In this document: one piece after another, positions 7,896-14,649 of the stretch
Layout of the letters: every line of letters begins with the position of its first letter
How positions within the stretch are numbered: the stretch's first letter is position 1
Source: Deltaproteobacteria bacterium
Lineage (GTDB): Bacteria; Desulfobacterota; Desulfobacteria; Desulfobacterales; JAUVGT01
NCBI GenBank assembly: GCA_030593645.1
Contig: JAUVGT010000068.1
Location: 1-14,649, forward strand
Direction: 5' to 3'
DNA: 14,649 bases
Position numbers and translations under genes: made by a program
Notes under the pieces: model-generated
Told to the model about the DNA's origin: nothing
Database searches by the model: none
Seen by the model: the letters and a program-made list of their open reading frames with translations, nothing else

Positions 7896-8738
7896 GTGCC
7901 AGGCATGAAACCTCTTGAGCAAACAAAATTCTGGTGTTTCCCTAAAATTGATAACCTTGAGATACTGCATGCCTCTTATGTGAACCATTCTTTTTCCAGG
8001 CACACACATGAAGGTTACGGTGTCGGAGTAATTGAAAAAGGCGCACTGGGATTTTATTATCATGGTGAAAACCTTGTGGCCTCCCCCGGCACCATTAACC
8101 TGGTCAACCCCGATGATCCACACGACGGCTTTTCTGCGAATGAAGCCGGCTGGACATATCGTATGTTCTATCTTGACGCATATCAGCTTCAAAAAGCAGT
8201 ATCAGAAATAGCAGACAGCCCGAAAAATATTCCATTTTTTCGAGCAGGCGTGATTCAGGATCCTTATCTTGCAAATATAATTCGGGAACTTCACCTAAAT
8301 TTTGAGCGTAAAGGTGTTTCCACAATAGAACGTGAATCCGGTCTCCTCTGGATGCTGACCCAGCTGATTTCACGTCATGCATATGATAAACCTTCACCAA
8401 ATTTAATCGGTAATGAACATCATGCCGTAAAACGTGTACGGGAATATATTGAAGCCTATTACAATCTTGATATATCCATTAAGGAGTTATCTAAAATTAC
8501 CGGCTTAAGTCGTTTTCACATGATTCGCGTCTTTAAAAAAGAAGTCGGAATCCCGCCGCATGCATATCTTACACAGATCAGAGTCAAACACGCCAAAGTA
8601 AAACTTACAAAAGGTTCATCCATCGCTGATACAGCAATTGATACCGGTTTTGCGGACCAGAGCCATCTGACCCGACATTTCAAACGAATCACTGGTATCA
8701 CTCCCGGCCGCTACAGCAATTTTGTACAAGACAAATGA
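7896..8738 (+). CDS. AraC-family transcriptional regulator with cupin sensor domain
   Basis: The protein has up to 280 residues. An N-terminal AraC-type cupin is visible (SRHTHEGYGVGVIEKGALGF about 34-53, SPGTINLVNPDDPHDG about 63-78, then YRMFYLD). The C-terminal DNA-binding region has two helix-turn-helix units: the first at about 194-215 (SIKELSKITGLSRFHMIRVF) and the second at about 242-264, ending RHFKRITGITPGRY. It should bind a small ligand through the cupin and DNA as a monomer or dimer. The start is uncertain: GTG 7896 gives the longest form and ATG 7905 begins three residues later (MKPLEQ); neither has a strong ribosome site. The neighbour on the same strand is a SAM methyltransferase gene starting about 100 bases later, a plausible target. 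I do not recognise the ligand. Confidence 0.9.
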   Translation: MPGMKPLEQTKFWCFPKIDNLEILHASYVNHSFSRHTHEGYGVGVIEKGALGFYYHGENLVASPGTINLVNPDDPHDGFSANEAGWTYRMFYLDAYQLQKAVSEIADSPKNIPFFRAGVIQDPYLANIIRELHLNFERKGVSTIERESGLLWMLTQLISRHAYDKPSPNLIGNEHHAVKRVREYIEAYYNLDISIKELSKITGLSRFHMIRVFKKEVGIPPHAYLTQIRVKHAKVKLTKGSSIADTAIDTGFADQSHLTRHFKRITGITPGRYSNFVQDK

Positions 8739-8743
8739 TTTTT

Positions 8744-8760
8744 GAGTATTTATAGTACTC
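8744..8760 (+). terminator. Weak hairpin after the AraC gene
   Basis: GAGTA (8744-8748) and TACTC (8756-8760) pair around a 7-base loop, six bases past the AraC stop. The stem is short and AT-rich and is followed only by TTTG, so termination would be weak at best. Confidence 0.25.
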
Positions 8761-8826
8761 TTTGAACAGTTTTCCACAACCCCTATATTGAACCGAAAGG
8801 TAAGATTTGAAACAAATTATTGATAC

Positions 8827-8831
8827 GGAGG
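8827..8831 (+). promoter_or_regulatory. Shine-Dalgarno GGAGG deciding the start at 8840
   Basis: A consensus GGAGG lies 8 bases before ATG 8840. It argues for this start over TTG 8807, which has a weaker AAAGG site. Confidence 0.6.
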
Positions 8832-8839
8832 CACCAGGC

Positions 8840-9643
8840 ATGAACAACTATGTACACGGATATTCAGAAAAAGAATCTTCAAGATTGGCAGATCAGGCTG
8901 AGACCCTCACTGAGCTGTTACATTATGACACAATTTTTCCTTCAGGAAGCCAGGTTCTGGAAAGCGGATGCGGTACGGGTGCCCAGACGGTTACACTGGC
9001 AGGCAGAAGCCCGGGCGCTCAAATTACATCTATCGATATATCCCGGGATTCATTAAGTCAGGCTGAAAAATCAGCAGAATTGCATCGCATTTCAAATGTA
9101 ATATTCAAAAGGGCCGATATATTCAATCTGCCGTTTGAAGATGAAACATTTGATCATGTGTTTATCTGTTTTGTTCTTGAGCATCTTCAGGATCCGTTAA
9201 AGGCAATAAACTGTTTAAAAAGGGTCCTGAAAAAAGGCGGTACAGTAACGGCCATTGAAGGTGATCATGGATCATGGTACTGCTATCCTGAGACCAGGGA
9301 GGCAAAAAAAACAGTGCAATGCCTGATTGACATTCAGGCTCATTTAAAAGGGAACTCACTGATCGGCAGGCAGCTGTATCCTCTTTTTTTGCAGTCAGGA
9401 TTAAAAGACATCTCAGTCTCTCCCAGGATGGTATATGTCGATTCAAGCAGGCCGAAACTTGTGGACGGCTTCTCAAAGAAAACCTTTATCGCAATGGTAG
9501 AAGCTGTCAAAGATCAGGCATTAAGCATGAATCTGATAGATAAAAAAACCTGGAACCGGGGCATCAAAGATATGTACAGGGCAACCGAACAGGATGGAAC
9601 TTTCTGCTACACTTTCTTCAAAGCGACCGCAATAAAAAAGTAA
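8840..9643 (+). CDS. Class I SAM-dependent methyltransferase
   Basis: From ATG 8840 the protein has 267 residues. Motif I is VLESGCGTGAQT (39-50), the acidic residue that binds the SAM ribose is in SIDIS (64-68), motif II-like RADIFNLPF is at 91-99, and FDHVFICFVLEHLQDP (104-119) plus LKKGG (130-134) complete the Rossmann methyltransferase core of the Methyltransf_11/25 type. The C-terminal 130 residues would form the substrate cap. The start MNNYVHGYSEKES looks like the usual start of this subfamily and has a perfect GGAGG site; TTG at 8807 would add 11 residues. The substrate is unknown, probably a small molecule. It follows an AraC regulator gene on the same strand and may be controlled by it. 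Confidence 0.88.
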   Translation: MNNYVHGYSEKESSRLADQAETLTELLHYDTIFPSGSQVLESGCGTGAQTVTLAGRSPGAQITSIDISRDSLSQAEKSAELHRISNVIFKRADIFNLPFEDETFDHVFICFVLEHLQDPLKAINCLKRVLKKGGTVTAIEGDHGSWYCYPETREAKKTVQCLIDIQAHLKGNSLIGRQLYPLFLQSGLKDISVSPRMVYVDSSRPKLVDGFSKKTFIAMVEAVKDQALSMNLIDKKTWNRGIKDMYRATEQDGTFCYTFFKATAIKK

Positions 9644-9766
9644 AACCACCTCACTAAAATTGGGATTGCTTTTTGGATTATGATCGGTTATTTATTTTTT
9701 TGAGCGCCTCGACTCTTAAAATTTGTGAATTTATTTTTACGCGAACCCCAAACAGGAAATTATATC

Positions 9767-11143
9767 ATGATTTCATGCATGCATTTGAAAAAGACAATTC
9801 GGTTTTCTCTGCTGATCATGATCCTCTCCTATACAGGATGCGCACGTTACACGCGGATCGACAACAAACCATTTCCTTCATGTGTACAGGGCAATTGTAA
9901 AAATGAACAACTTCAAACTCAGCGTGATTATGGTGATGTTGTTCTATTACTGTCATTTTCCGGTGGGGGAACCCGTGCCGCTGCCTTTTCCTACGGGGTT
10001 TTAGAAGAACTTCGCAATACGGCAATCTCTTATCAGGGCAATACAAAAATGCTCCTTGACGAAGTCGATCATATCAGTGCCGTTTCCGGCGGCAGTTTTA
10101 CTGCAGCCTATTACGGTTTGTTTGGTGAACAGATTTTTCATGATTATGAAAAAGTATTCTTAAGGCAGGATGTGCAAAAAATATTAATTCATAGTGTTTT
10201 AAACCCATTGAACTGGTTTCGCCTTGTGGCAAGCGGATTTGACCGGAGTTCACTTGCCATTGAACATTATGATCGTTATATATTTCGAAAAAAAACATTT
10301 GGCGACATGCTTTCACGGAAAGGGCCGAAAATTCAAATCAATGCCACCGATCTTGGAACCGGTGAACATTTTGAATTTACTCCAGAAATGTTCGGTATGC
10401 TGTGCTCTGATATTGGTAGTTTTAAAGTGGCAAAAGCTGTGGCCGCCTCTTCTGCTGTCCCTATCGCGTTCGCACCCATCACCGTTAAAAACTATCCCGG
10501 GTGTGAAGCGGAAACAGCAAAAAACCTTGAATCGATTTCAAAAAAATATGCCAAAACTCCAATGCTTCGTAAAATTGTTGATAAACTGGCAACATATAAC
10601 AATAAAGATCAGCGTCAGTATATCCATCTGGTTGACGGCGGTATCGCTGACAATCTTGGAGTACGATCCATGGTAAATCACTTAATGATATTGGACAATA
10701 TCATTGAGAAAGGTATGGAAAATAAAAAAAAGACCCCTATTTACATTGTCATATTAATTGTCAACGCGGAAACAAACCCGACAGGACAAATGGAAATGTC
10801 AAGTCAAGGCCCCGGAATGATGGATGTAATCAGCGTGGTTACCGATATCCAGCTTCACCGATATAACCTGGAAACCGTTTCGATGGTTAAAGACATACTT
10901 GATAATAAATCAAAAAGTATCTCCGCCTCAGGCAGGGAAGTCAAACCCTATTTCATTGAACTTAAATTTGATGACCTAACGGATAACAAGATCAAAAGAT
11001 TTTTTAATAGCATTGGAACCAGTTTAGCATTATCCGCAAAACAGGTAAACATGCTGCGCATGTCAGGACGAAGATTATTAAAGCAATCCGTAATATATAA
11101 AAAACTATTACATGATTTGAGAAATCGACAAAGCGGATATTGA
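9767..11143 (+). CDS. Patatin-like phospholipase, putative lipoprotein
   Basis: From ATG 9767 (AGGAA at 9754-9758) the protein has 458 residues; the TTG at 9725 is in frame but lacks a site. The N-terminus has basic residues, a hydrophobic stretch and a cysteine (LLIMILSYTGC, C25), a probable lipoprotein signal, although the -3 residue is Tyr instead of the usual Leu. The patatin fold is clear: oxyanion loop SGGGTR (65-70), nucleophile S107 in SAVSGGSF, a conserved ASSAVPIAF stretch near 227-235 and the catalytic Asp in VDGG (D290). It should hydrolyse acyl esters of phospholipids at the cell envelope. The nucleophile motif is AVSGG rather than GxSxG, as occurs in some envelope patatins. It lies between a methyltransferase and a small GNAT, with no evident shared pathway. 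Confidence 0.88.
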   Translation: MISCMHLKKTIRFSLLIMILSYTGCARYTRIDNKPFPSCVQGNCKNEQLQTQRDYGDVVLLLSFSGGGTRAAAFSYGVLEELRNTAISYQGNTKMLLDEVDHISAVSGGSFTAAYYGLFGEQIFHDYEKVFLRQDVQKILIHSVLNPLNWFRLVASGFDRSSLAIEHYDRYIFRKKTFGDMLSRKGPKIQINATDLGTGEHFEFTPEMFGMLCSDIGSFKVAKAVAASSAVPIAFAPITVKNYPGCEAETAKNLESISKKYAKTPMLRKIVDKLATYNNKDQRQYIHLVDGGIADNLGVRSMVNHLMILDNIIEKGMENKKKTPIYIVILIVNAETNPTGQMEMSSQGPGMMDVISVVTDIQLHRYNLETVSMVKDILDNKSKSISASGREVKPYFIELKFDDLTDNKIKRFFNSIGTSLALSAKQVNMLRMSGRRLLKQSVIYKKLLHDLRNRQSGY

Positions 11144-11171
11144 TACAAAAAATAAAAATAATAGGAAAAAA

Positions 11172-11588
11172 ATGTCAAAATTAATGATCAGACCAATCCT
11201 TGAATCGGATGAAAAGGAAGTCGTCGCCCTGTGGAAAGAATGCGGATTAATAGTCCCCCAAAATGATCCTCATAAAGATATTATGACAAAGTTCTCCTAT
11301 CAACCCGAATTGTTTCTTGTGGGTTTATTAAACAACCGGATCATCGCGACAGTCATGACAGGATATGAAGGGCATCGAGGCTGGATCAACTATCTCGGTG
11401 TATTACCTGAATACCAGCGCAGGGGTTTTGCCCGAAAAATGATGGAAGCGGCTGAAGAAAAACTGAAAAAAATTGGATGCCCGAAAATCAACCTGCAGGT
11501 CAGACACACCAATAAAGGTGTAATTGAGTTTTATACCGGGATCGGATATAAGGACGATCAAGTATTGAGTCTGGGGAAAAAATTATAA
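11172..11588 (+). CDS. ypeA: YpeA-like GNAT acetyltransferase
   Basis: This 138-residue single-domain GNAT closely follows E. coli YpeA in pattern: ESDEKEVVALWKECGL near the start, NDPHKDI at 31-37, LFLVG, TGYEGHRGWINYLGVLPEYQ (63-82) and the C-terminal LSLGKKL. The acetyl-CoA-binding motif A is YQRRGFARKM (81-90), and the usual GCPKINLQV and YTGIGY segments follow. YpeA-type proteins are predicted N-acetyltransferases whose acceptor is not established to my knowledge. AGG at 11163-11165 lies six bases before the ATG. It starts 28 bases after the patatin gene, so the two may be cotranscribed, and it converges on the alcohol dehydrogenase gene. The symbol is by similarity only. Confidence 0.87.
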   Translation: MSKLMIRPILESDEKEVVALWKECGLIVPQNDPHKDIMTKFSYQPELFLVGLLNNRIIATVMTGYEGHRGWINYLGVLPEYQRRGFARKMMEAAEEKLKKIGCPKINLQVRHTNKGVIEFYTGIGYKDDQVLSLGKKL

Positions 11589-11644
11589 AAAGATGCCTCA
11601 TACCGCAAGTAACAGTGATATCGAAAATAGTAACGTATTTCAAA

Positions 11645-12778
11645 TCAATCCGTATACGCTGTCTCAAGAATATTTAAATAATCCTCAACTGAAGTGTCAC
11701 GTGGGTTGGATGGATTGGAATTGTTTTTAAAAGAATACTCTGCTATTTTCGCAAATTGATCCTTATTGATACCAAGTTCCTTGAATAAAGGAATGCCAAG
11801 TACATGTGATAAAGACTTTATCTTTTCGATTAACCGGTCCGCGTCAGCCTGGCTGCTTTTTTCATCGATCCCAGCAGCGGCGGCAATATCCGCAAATCTT
11901 TCTGTACAGGCCGGAACATTAAACTGCATCACATAAGGTAAGAAAAGAGCATTTGCAACTCCATGGGGGATATCAAACAGCGCTCCGATTGACTCTGAAA
12001 TGCAATGAACCGCCCCAACATCGCTGTTACCAAATGCAACCCCCGCCATCGTGCTCCCGAGCATTAAATTCTCTCTGGCCTCCTTTTCACTTTCAATATT
12101 TCTGAACGCGGTTTCAAGCGAATTGAATATCAATTTGATCGCCTTGAGAGCAAAAAGATCTGTGATTGGACTGGCCGGTTTTGATGTATAAGCTTCAATG
12201 GCGTGTGTGAGGGCATCAAGACCCGTTGATGCCACAACAGGTCCGGGTAAAGTCATCAGCAAATCAGGGTCCACCAGAGCGACGCTGGGGAACATCTCTA
12301 TACCTTTAATACTCATTTTAAATTTACGTTCAGTATCAGTGATAACGGATACCCAGGTGACTTCGCTCCCGGTTCCACAGGTTGTTGGAATGGCAATGAC
12401 AGGGAGCGGTGCGGCTTCATATTTCTCTTTTCCTTCGTAGTCTTCAATTTTCCCATCATTTGTTGCCAGCAATGCGACCGCCTTGGCAGCATCCATTGCG
12501 CTTCCGCCTCCAAGGGCAATAATAAGATCCGGCTGAATCTTTCGAACATGTTCTCCCGCCCGGTTTACAGTAGTTGATCTGGGATTAGGCTCAACGTCAT
12601 CAAACACTTCAAGGCTGCCCACCTGGTCATTGATCTTCTCAATCAAGCCGGTTTGAATCATACCTTTATCCGTAACCAGAAAAGGTTTTTTTGCTTTTAG
12701 ATCATCATGGATCACAGCTTTTAAAGAGGCTATCGCGCCCGATGTAAATACAATTCTTGTCGGCATCTGGAAATTCAT
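11645..12778 (-). CDS. Iron-containing (group III) alcohol dehydrogenase
   Basis: The protein has 377 residues from ATG 12778 (minus strand); this start has AGAAGGAAG at 12793-12785 with 6-base spacing, whereas ATG 12796 would include that site within the coding sequence. The NAD(P) site GGGSAMDAAKA is at 90-100 and PTTCGTGSEVT at 131-141. All four metal ligands expected from FucO-like enzymes are present: D188 and H192 (LDALTHAIE), H258 (GAVHCISES) and H272 (IPHGVANA). These enzymes interconvert alcohols and aldehydes with NAD(P) and are often oxygen-sensitive iron enzymes. Its lone position, divergent from the truncated GNAT, gives no substrate clue; ethanol, butanol, propanediol or another short alcohol is possible. 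Confidence 0.93.
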   Translation of the reverse strand: MNFQMPTRIVFTSGAIASLKAVIHDDLKAKKPFLVTDKGMIQTGLIEKINDQVGSLEVFDDVEPNPRSTTVNRAGEHVRKIQPDLIIALGGGSAMDAAKAVALLATNDGKIEDYEGKEKYEAAPLPVIAIPTTCGTGSEVTWVSVITDTERKFKMSIKGIEMFPSVALVDPDLLMTLPGPVVASTGLDALTHAIEAYTSKPASPITDLFALKAIKLIFNSLETAFRNIESEKEARENLMLGSTMAGVAFGNSDVGAVHCISESIGALFDIPHGVANALFLPYVMQFNVPACTERFADIAAAAGIDEKSSQADADRLIEKIKSLSHVLGIPLFKELGINKDQFAKIAEYSFKNNSNPSNPRDTSVEDYLNILETAYTD

Positions 12779-12784
12779 GTTATT

Positions 12785-12793
12785 CTTCCTTCT
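12785..12793 (-). promoter_or_regulatory. Ribosome binding site of the alcohol dehydrogenase
   Basis: On the minus strand AGAAGGAAG precedes ATG 12778 by six bases. It lies just inside the longer possible frame from 12796, so it argues for the shorter protein. Confidence 0.6.
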
Positions 12794-12924
12794 CATGTAA
12801 TGATATGTGCATTACTGCTGATTCTTTTATACTACCGGAAAATTATCAAAAGCCTGGAAATATTACAAGACATATATCATGTATCATATTTGACCTGACA
12901 TCTACCAAAACCTGTGCTTTTGAA

Positions 12925-12953
12925 TTGAATATAACTGGAATATGATATATATA
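12925..12953 (+). promoter_or_regulatory. Possible promoter before the truncated GNAT
   Basis: TTGAAT (12925-12930) and TATATA (12948-12953) are spaced by 17 bases. Transcription would begin close to the ATG at 12965, leaving almost no leader. The region is AT-rich, so such matches arise by chance. Confidence 0.2.
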
Positions 12954-12964
12954 CAATAGTCTCT

Positions 12965-13345
12965 ATGTTCTACAATACTTACAAAACAAATCAGAATCAA
13001 ACACTCGTTGTTCGGGAACCTGATAAAAATGATGCACGGAATTTACTGAAATATATCGATAAAGTCAGTGCCGAAACCGATTTTTTGACTTTTGGTCCGG
13101 GTGAATATGAAATGTCACTCGAAGATGAAAAAAAAATTATCGAAACCTGTCAAAAATCTTTAAATAAAATAATTTTGATTGCTGAAATTAAGGACGAAAT
13201 AATCGGCTGCTTGATTTTTCGAGGTGGTGATCGATTGAGAACACAACATACAGGTGAACTCGGCTTATCTGTAATCAACAGCTGCTGGCGTACAGGAATT
13301 GGATCAATCCTGATTGCTTTTGACATCAAAGATAAATTCAGATAG
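12965..13345 (+). CDS. GNAT acetyltransferase lacking its C-terminal part (probable pseudogene)
   Basis: The 126-residue frame begins as a normal GNAT: LVVREPDKNDARNLL (14-28), ETDFLTFGPGEYEMSLEDEKK (37-57), LIAEIKDEIIGCLIFRGG and HTGELGLSVINSCWRTGIGSILI (95-117). Motif A (WRTGIG, 108-113) is kept, but the frame then ends in FDIKDKFR and a TAG. Full-length relatives continue about 50 residues more, with the helix-strand and LYKKLGF-like end that completes the acetyl-CoA site. I do not find that missing end in the other frames downstream, so it looks deleted rather than frameshifted. The ATG has no clear ribosome site. The next gene starts 13 bases after the stop. Activity is doubtful. Confidence 0.6.
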   Translation: MFYNTYKTNQNQTLVVREPDKNDARNLLKYIDKVSAETDFLTFGPGEYEMSLEDEKKIIETCQKSLNKIILIAEIKDEIIGCLIFRGGDRLRTQHTGELGLSVINSCWRTGIGSILIAFDIKDKFR

Positions 13346-13358
13346 ATTTATTTTCATC

Positions 13359-14649
13359 ATGTTTCCCTCAAAAAAAACCAGGCCCGCACAAAACAAGAAT
13401 AAAACATCCGAAGCCGCTTGTATCATCAAAGTTATTTTCTCCGGCGTGGCGGTTTCCCAACTGCTGTTTACTTTTATAGTATACCTGTCCAACATTGCGC
13501 TTTACAATAAAATTTCATCGGTTTTATCAGCAGGATATCTTCCGGTTCCAAATCAGCATGTATTTCAAAGCCTAAAAGACCCCTTATACGCGTTTTCCGG
13601 CGGTCTTTTCTTTACTTTCAGCTCAGGTACCGCTTTGATAATTCTTACAGTTTTATCACTCTGGGTCTGGGATCGTTTTTTTTCACGCAGCAGTTATATG
13701 ATTCTTTTTTTTCTTCTTATTCCTGTTTATTTTTTATTTCAAATAAACAGAACTGGATTTTCTCCGCTTGTGAGCATCTGTTTTATTTTTATACCTGGTG
13801 TTGTTATCTTTGTTTTTCTCAAATTTGTCCCCGATACAATCGCAAACAGGAATCATTCTCTGCTCAAGGCGGGATGTATTGCTTTACCGCTTCTTTTACT
13901 TTTCATAGTGTGGGACGCTCAGCCGGGGAACAATATGTTCCTTTCAATAAGAGATCATCTTTTATTGTCCAACCCTGCGGGAAATAAAATTACCGGTTTT
14001 TACTATTCACACACATTATACCCGGCTGAAGTTTTTAAATCCATTGGACAAAAAACAATCAAAACATGTAGAATTGAAACTGCCTTTTCTAAATCAAATT
14101 ACCAGAAAATTGAAAACGCACTTAGAAATTATGATTATCTCAGTTTACCCGGCCGATCATCCGTGGAATTAACAATCAGAGACCAAGACAGCTCTCTTAT
14201 ATTTATGCATAAAAATAGAGTAAAATTAAAAACATCCATGCAAGCATTTCTTACAGACCCGGAAAAATTTCTTTCTGAATTTTCAGAAAAGACGGACCGG
14301 ATGTCATTTTTTAGGCATTTTACATATATTTCTATTATACTTTCATTTACGGTTATAATTTTTACCCTTTTTTATACGCTCATATATCAAGTTATAAATT
14401 TGATCAAGCCGGGATCAACGGCTTTCATTCTTACTTCGGTCATTTGTACTTTCATCGGAATGAGTCTTCTTATTTTTGTAAATCAAAGTATGAACCACAC
14501 CAAAGGATATGACAATATAAATGGAGCAATGGTTTCGGAATATCGACACCGCCGGATCGCGGCGCTTCGATATATTTATTATAACAAACTCGAAATTAAA
14601 AAATACCATAACTACAAAAAGATGCTTAATAGTCCCGATGCGGCAGAAC
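13359..14649 (+). CDS. Large polytopic membrane protein, start only (runs off the window)
   Basis: An uninterrupted frame begins at ATG 13359 and stays open for 430 codons to the window end, with no stop. About seven hydrophobic segments are visible, near residues 21-47, 78-105, 112-128, 135-156, 170-186, 320-345 and 353-375. Residues 187-318 form a hydrophilic block between TM5 and TM6, probably outside the membrane. After the last segment the chain turns basic and helical (EYRHRRIAALRYIYYNKL, then YHNYKKMLNSPDAAE), which may begin a soluble repeat domain such as HEAT; that is a guess. I do not recognise the family. The ATG has no evident Shine-Dalgarno site and lies 13 bases past the truncated GNAT stop. 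The frame is open upstream to 13314, so a TTG start there is possible. Confidence 0.75.
   Translation, partial: MFPSKKTRPAQNKNKTSEAACIIKVIFSGVAVSQLLFTFIVYLSNIALYNKISSVLSAGYLPVPNQHVFQSLKDPLYAFSGGLFFTFSSGTALIILTVLSLWVWDRFFSRSSYMILFFLLIPVYFLFQINRTGFSPLVSICFIFIPGVVIFVFLKFVPDTIANRNHSLLKAGCIALPLLLLFIVWDAQPGNNMFLSIRDHLLLSNPAGNKITGFYYSHTLYPAEVFKSIGQKTIKTCRIETAFSKSNYQKIENALRNYDYLSLPGRSSVELTIRDQDSSLIFMHKNRVKLKTSMQAFLTDPEKFLSEFSEKTDRMSFFRHFTYISIILSFTVIIFTLFYTLIYQVINLIKPGSTAFILTSVICTFIGMSLLIFVNQSMNHTKGYDNINGAMVSEYRHRRIAALRYIYYNKLEIKKYHNYKKMLNSPDAAE

Noticed and set aside
10224..10676. A 150-codon plus-strand frame inside the patatin gene
   Set aside because: It lies wholly within the confidently identified patatin gene in another frame and has no family motifs or ribosome site.
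12313..12549. A minus-strand frame inside the alcohol dehydrogenase gene
   Set aside because: It is in another frame across the NAD-binding and metal-site region of a well-supported gene.
13304..13495. A minus-strand frame of 63 codons over the GNAT/membrane-protein junction
   Set aside because: It overlaps two plus-strand genes, has no ribosome site and shows no recognisable motif; base composition of the membrane protein explains it.
14415..14609. A minus-strand frame of 64 codons near the right end
   Set aside because: It lies within the long open membrane-protein frame on the plus strand and has no supporting motif.
1..14649. Mobile elements, CRISPR arrays, tRNA or toxin-antitoxin genes
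   Set aside because: I saw no transposase or integrase motifs, no regularly spaced repeats, no tRNA-like cloverleaf and no typical toxin or antitoxin pair.

Overview
The window looks like a chromosomal stretch of an anaerobic deltaproteobacterium, probably a sulfate reducer of the Desulfobacteraceae type. This is an inference from four things: the C-terminus of a formate--tetrahydrofolate ligase, a membrane polyferredoxin, an oxygen-sensitive type of iron alcohol dehydrogenase, and moderately AT-rich DNA with many TTG and GTG starts. I see no insertion sequence, CRISPR array, tRNA or rRNA. The content is single genes and short operons rather than one named island.

Layout. 1-217 is the end of formate--tetrahydrofolate ligase, followed by a clear hairpin terminator. 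356-3306 holds two convergent membrane-protein genes: a zinc-finger/multi-TM/TPR-like protein (+) and a rhomboid intramembrane protease with a TPR-like tail (-). Their C-terminal tails align almost without gaps, so they look like partners or partial paralogues. 3307-3682 is a 376-base divergent intergenic region. 3683-6869 is a tight same-strand run: TrmO/TsaA-like methyltransferase, two-domain GNAT acetyltransferase, SPL-family radical SAM enzyme and a NapH-like membrane polyferredoxin.

6968-9643 carries a PAP2-family phosphatase, an AraC-type regulator and a class I SAM methyltransferase, all on +. 9767-11588 has a patatin-like phospholipase lipoprotein and a YpeA-like GNAT. 11645-12778 (-) is an iron-containing alcohol dehydrogenase. 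The right end (+) has a GNAT gene that lost its C-terminal part. It is followed 13 bases later by a long uninterrupted frame for a polytopic membrane protein that runs off the window.

The strongest leads are the shared tail of the rhomboid and its convergent neighbour, the four-gene TrmO/GNAT/SPL/polyferredoxin run, and the GNAT truncation right before the large membrane protein. None of these is proven to be a new system; each can be tested by homology and synteny searches.
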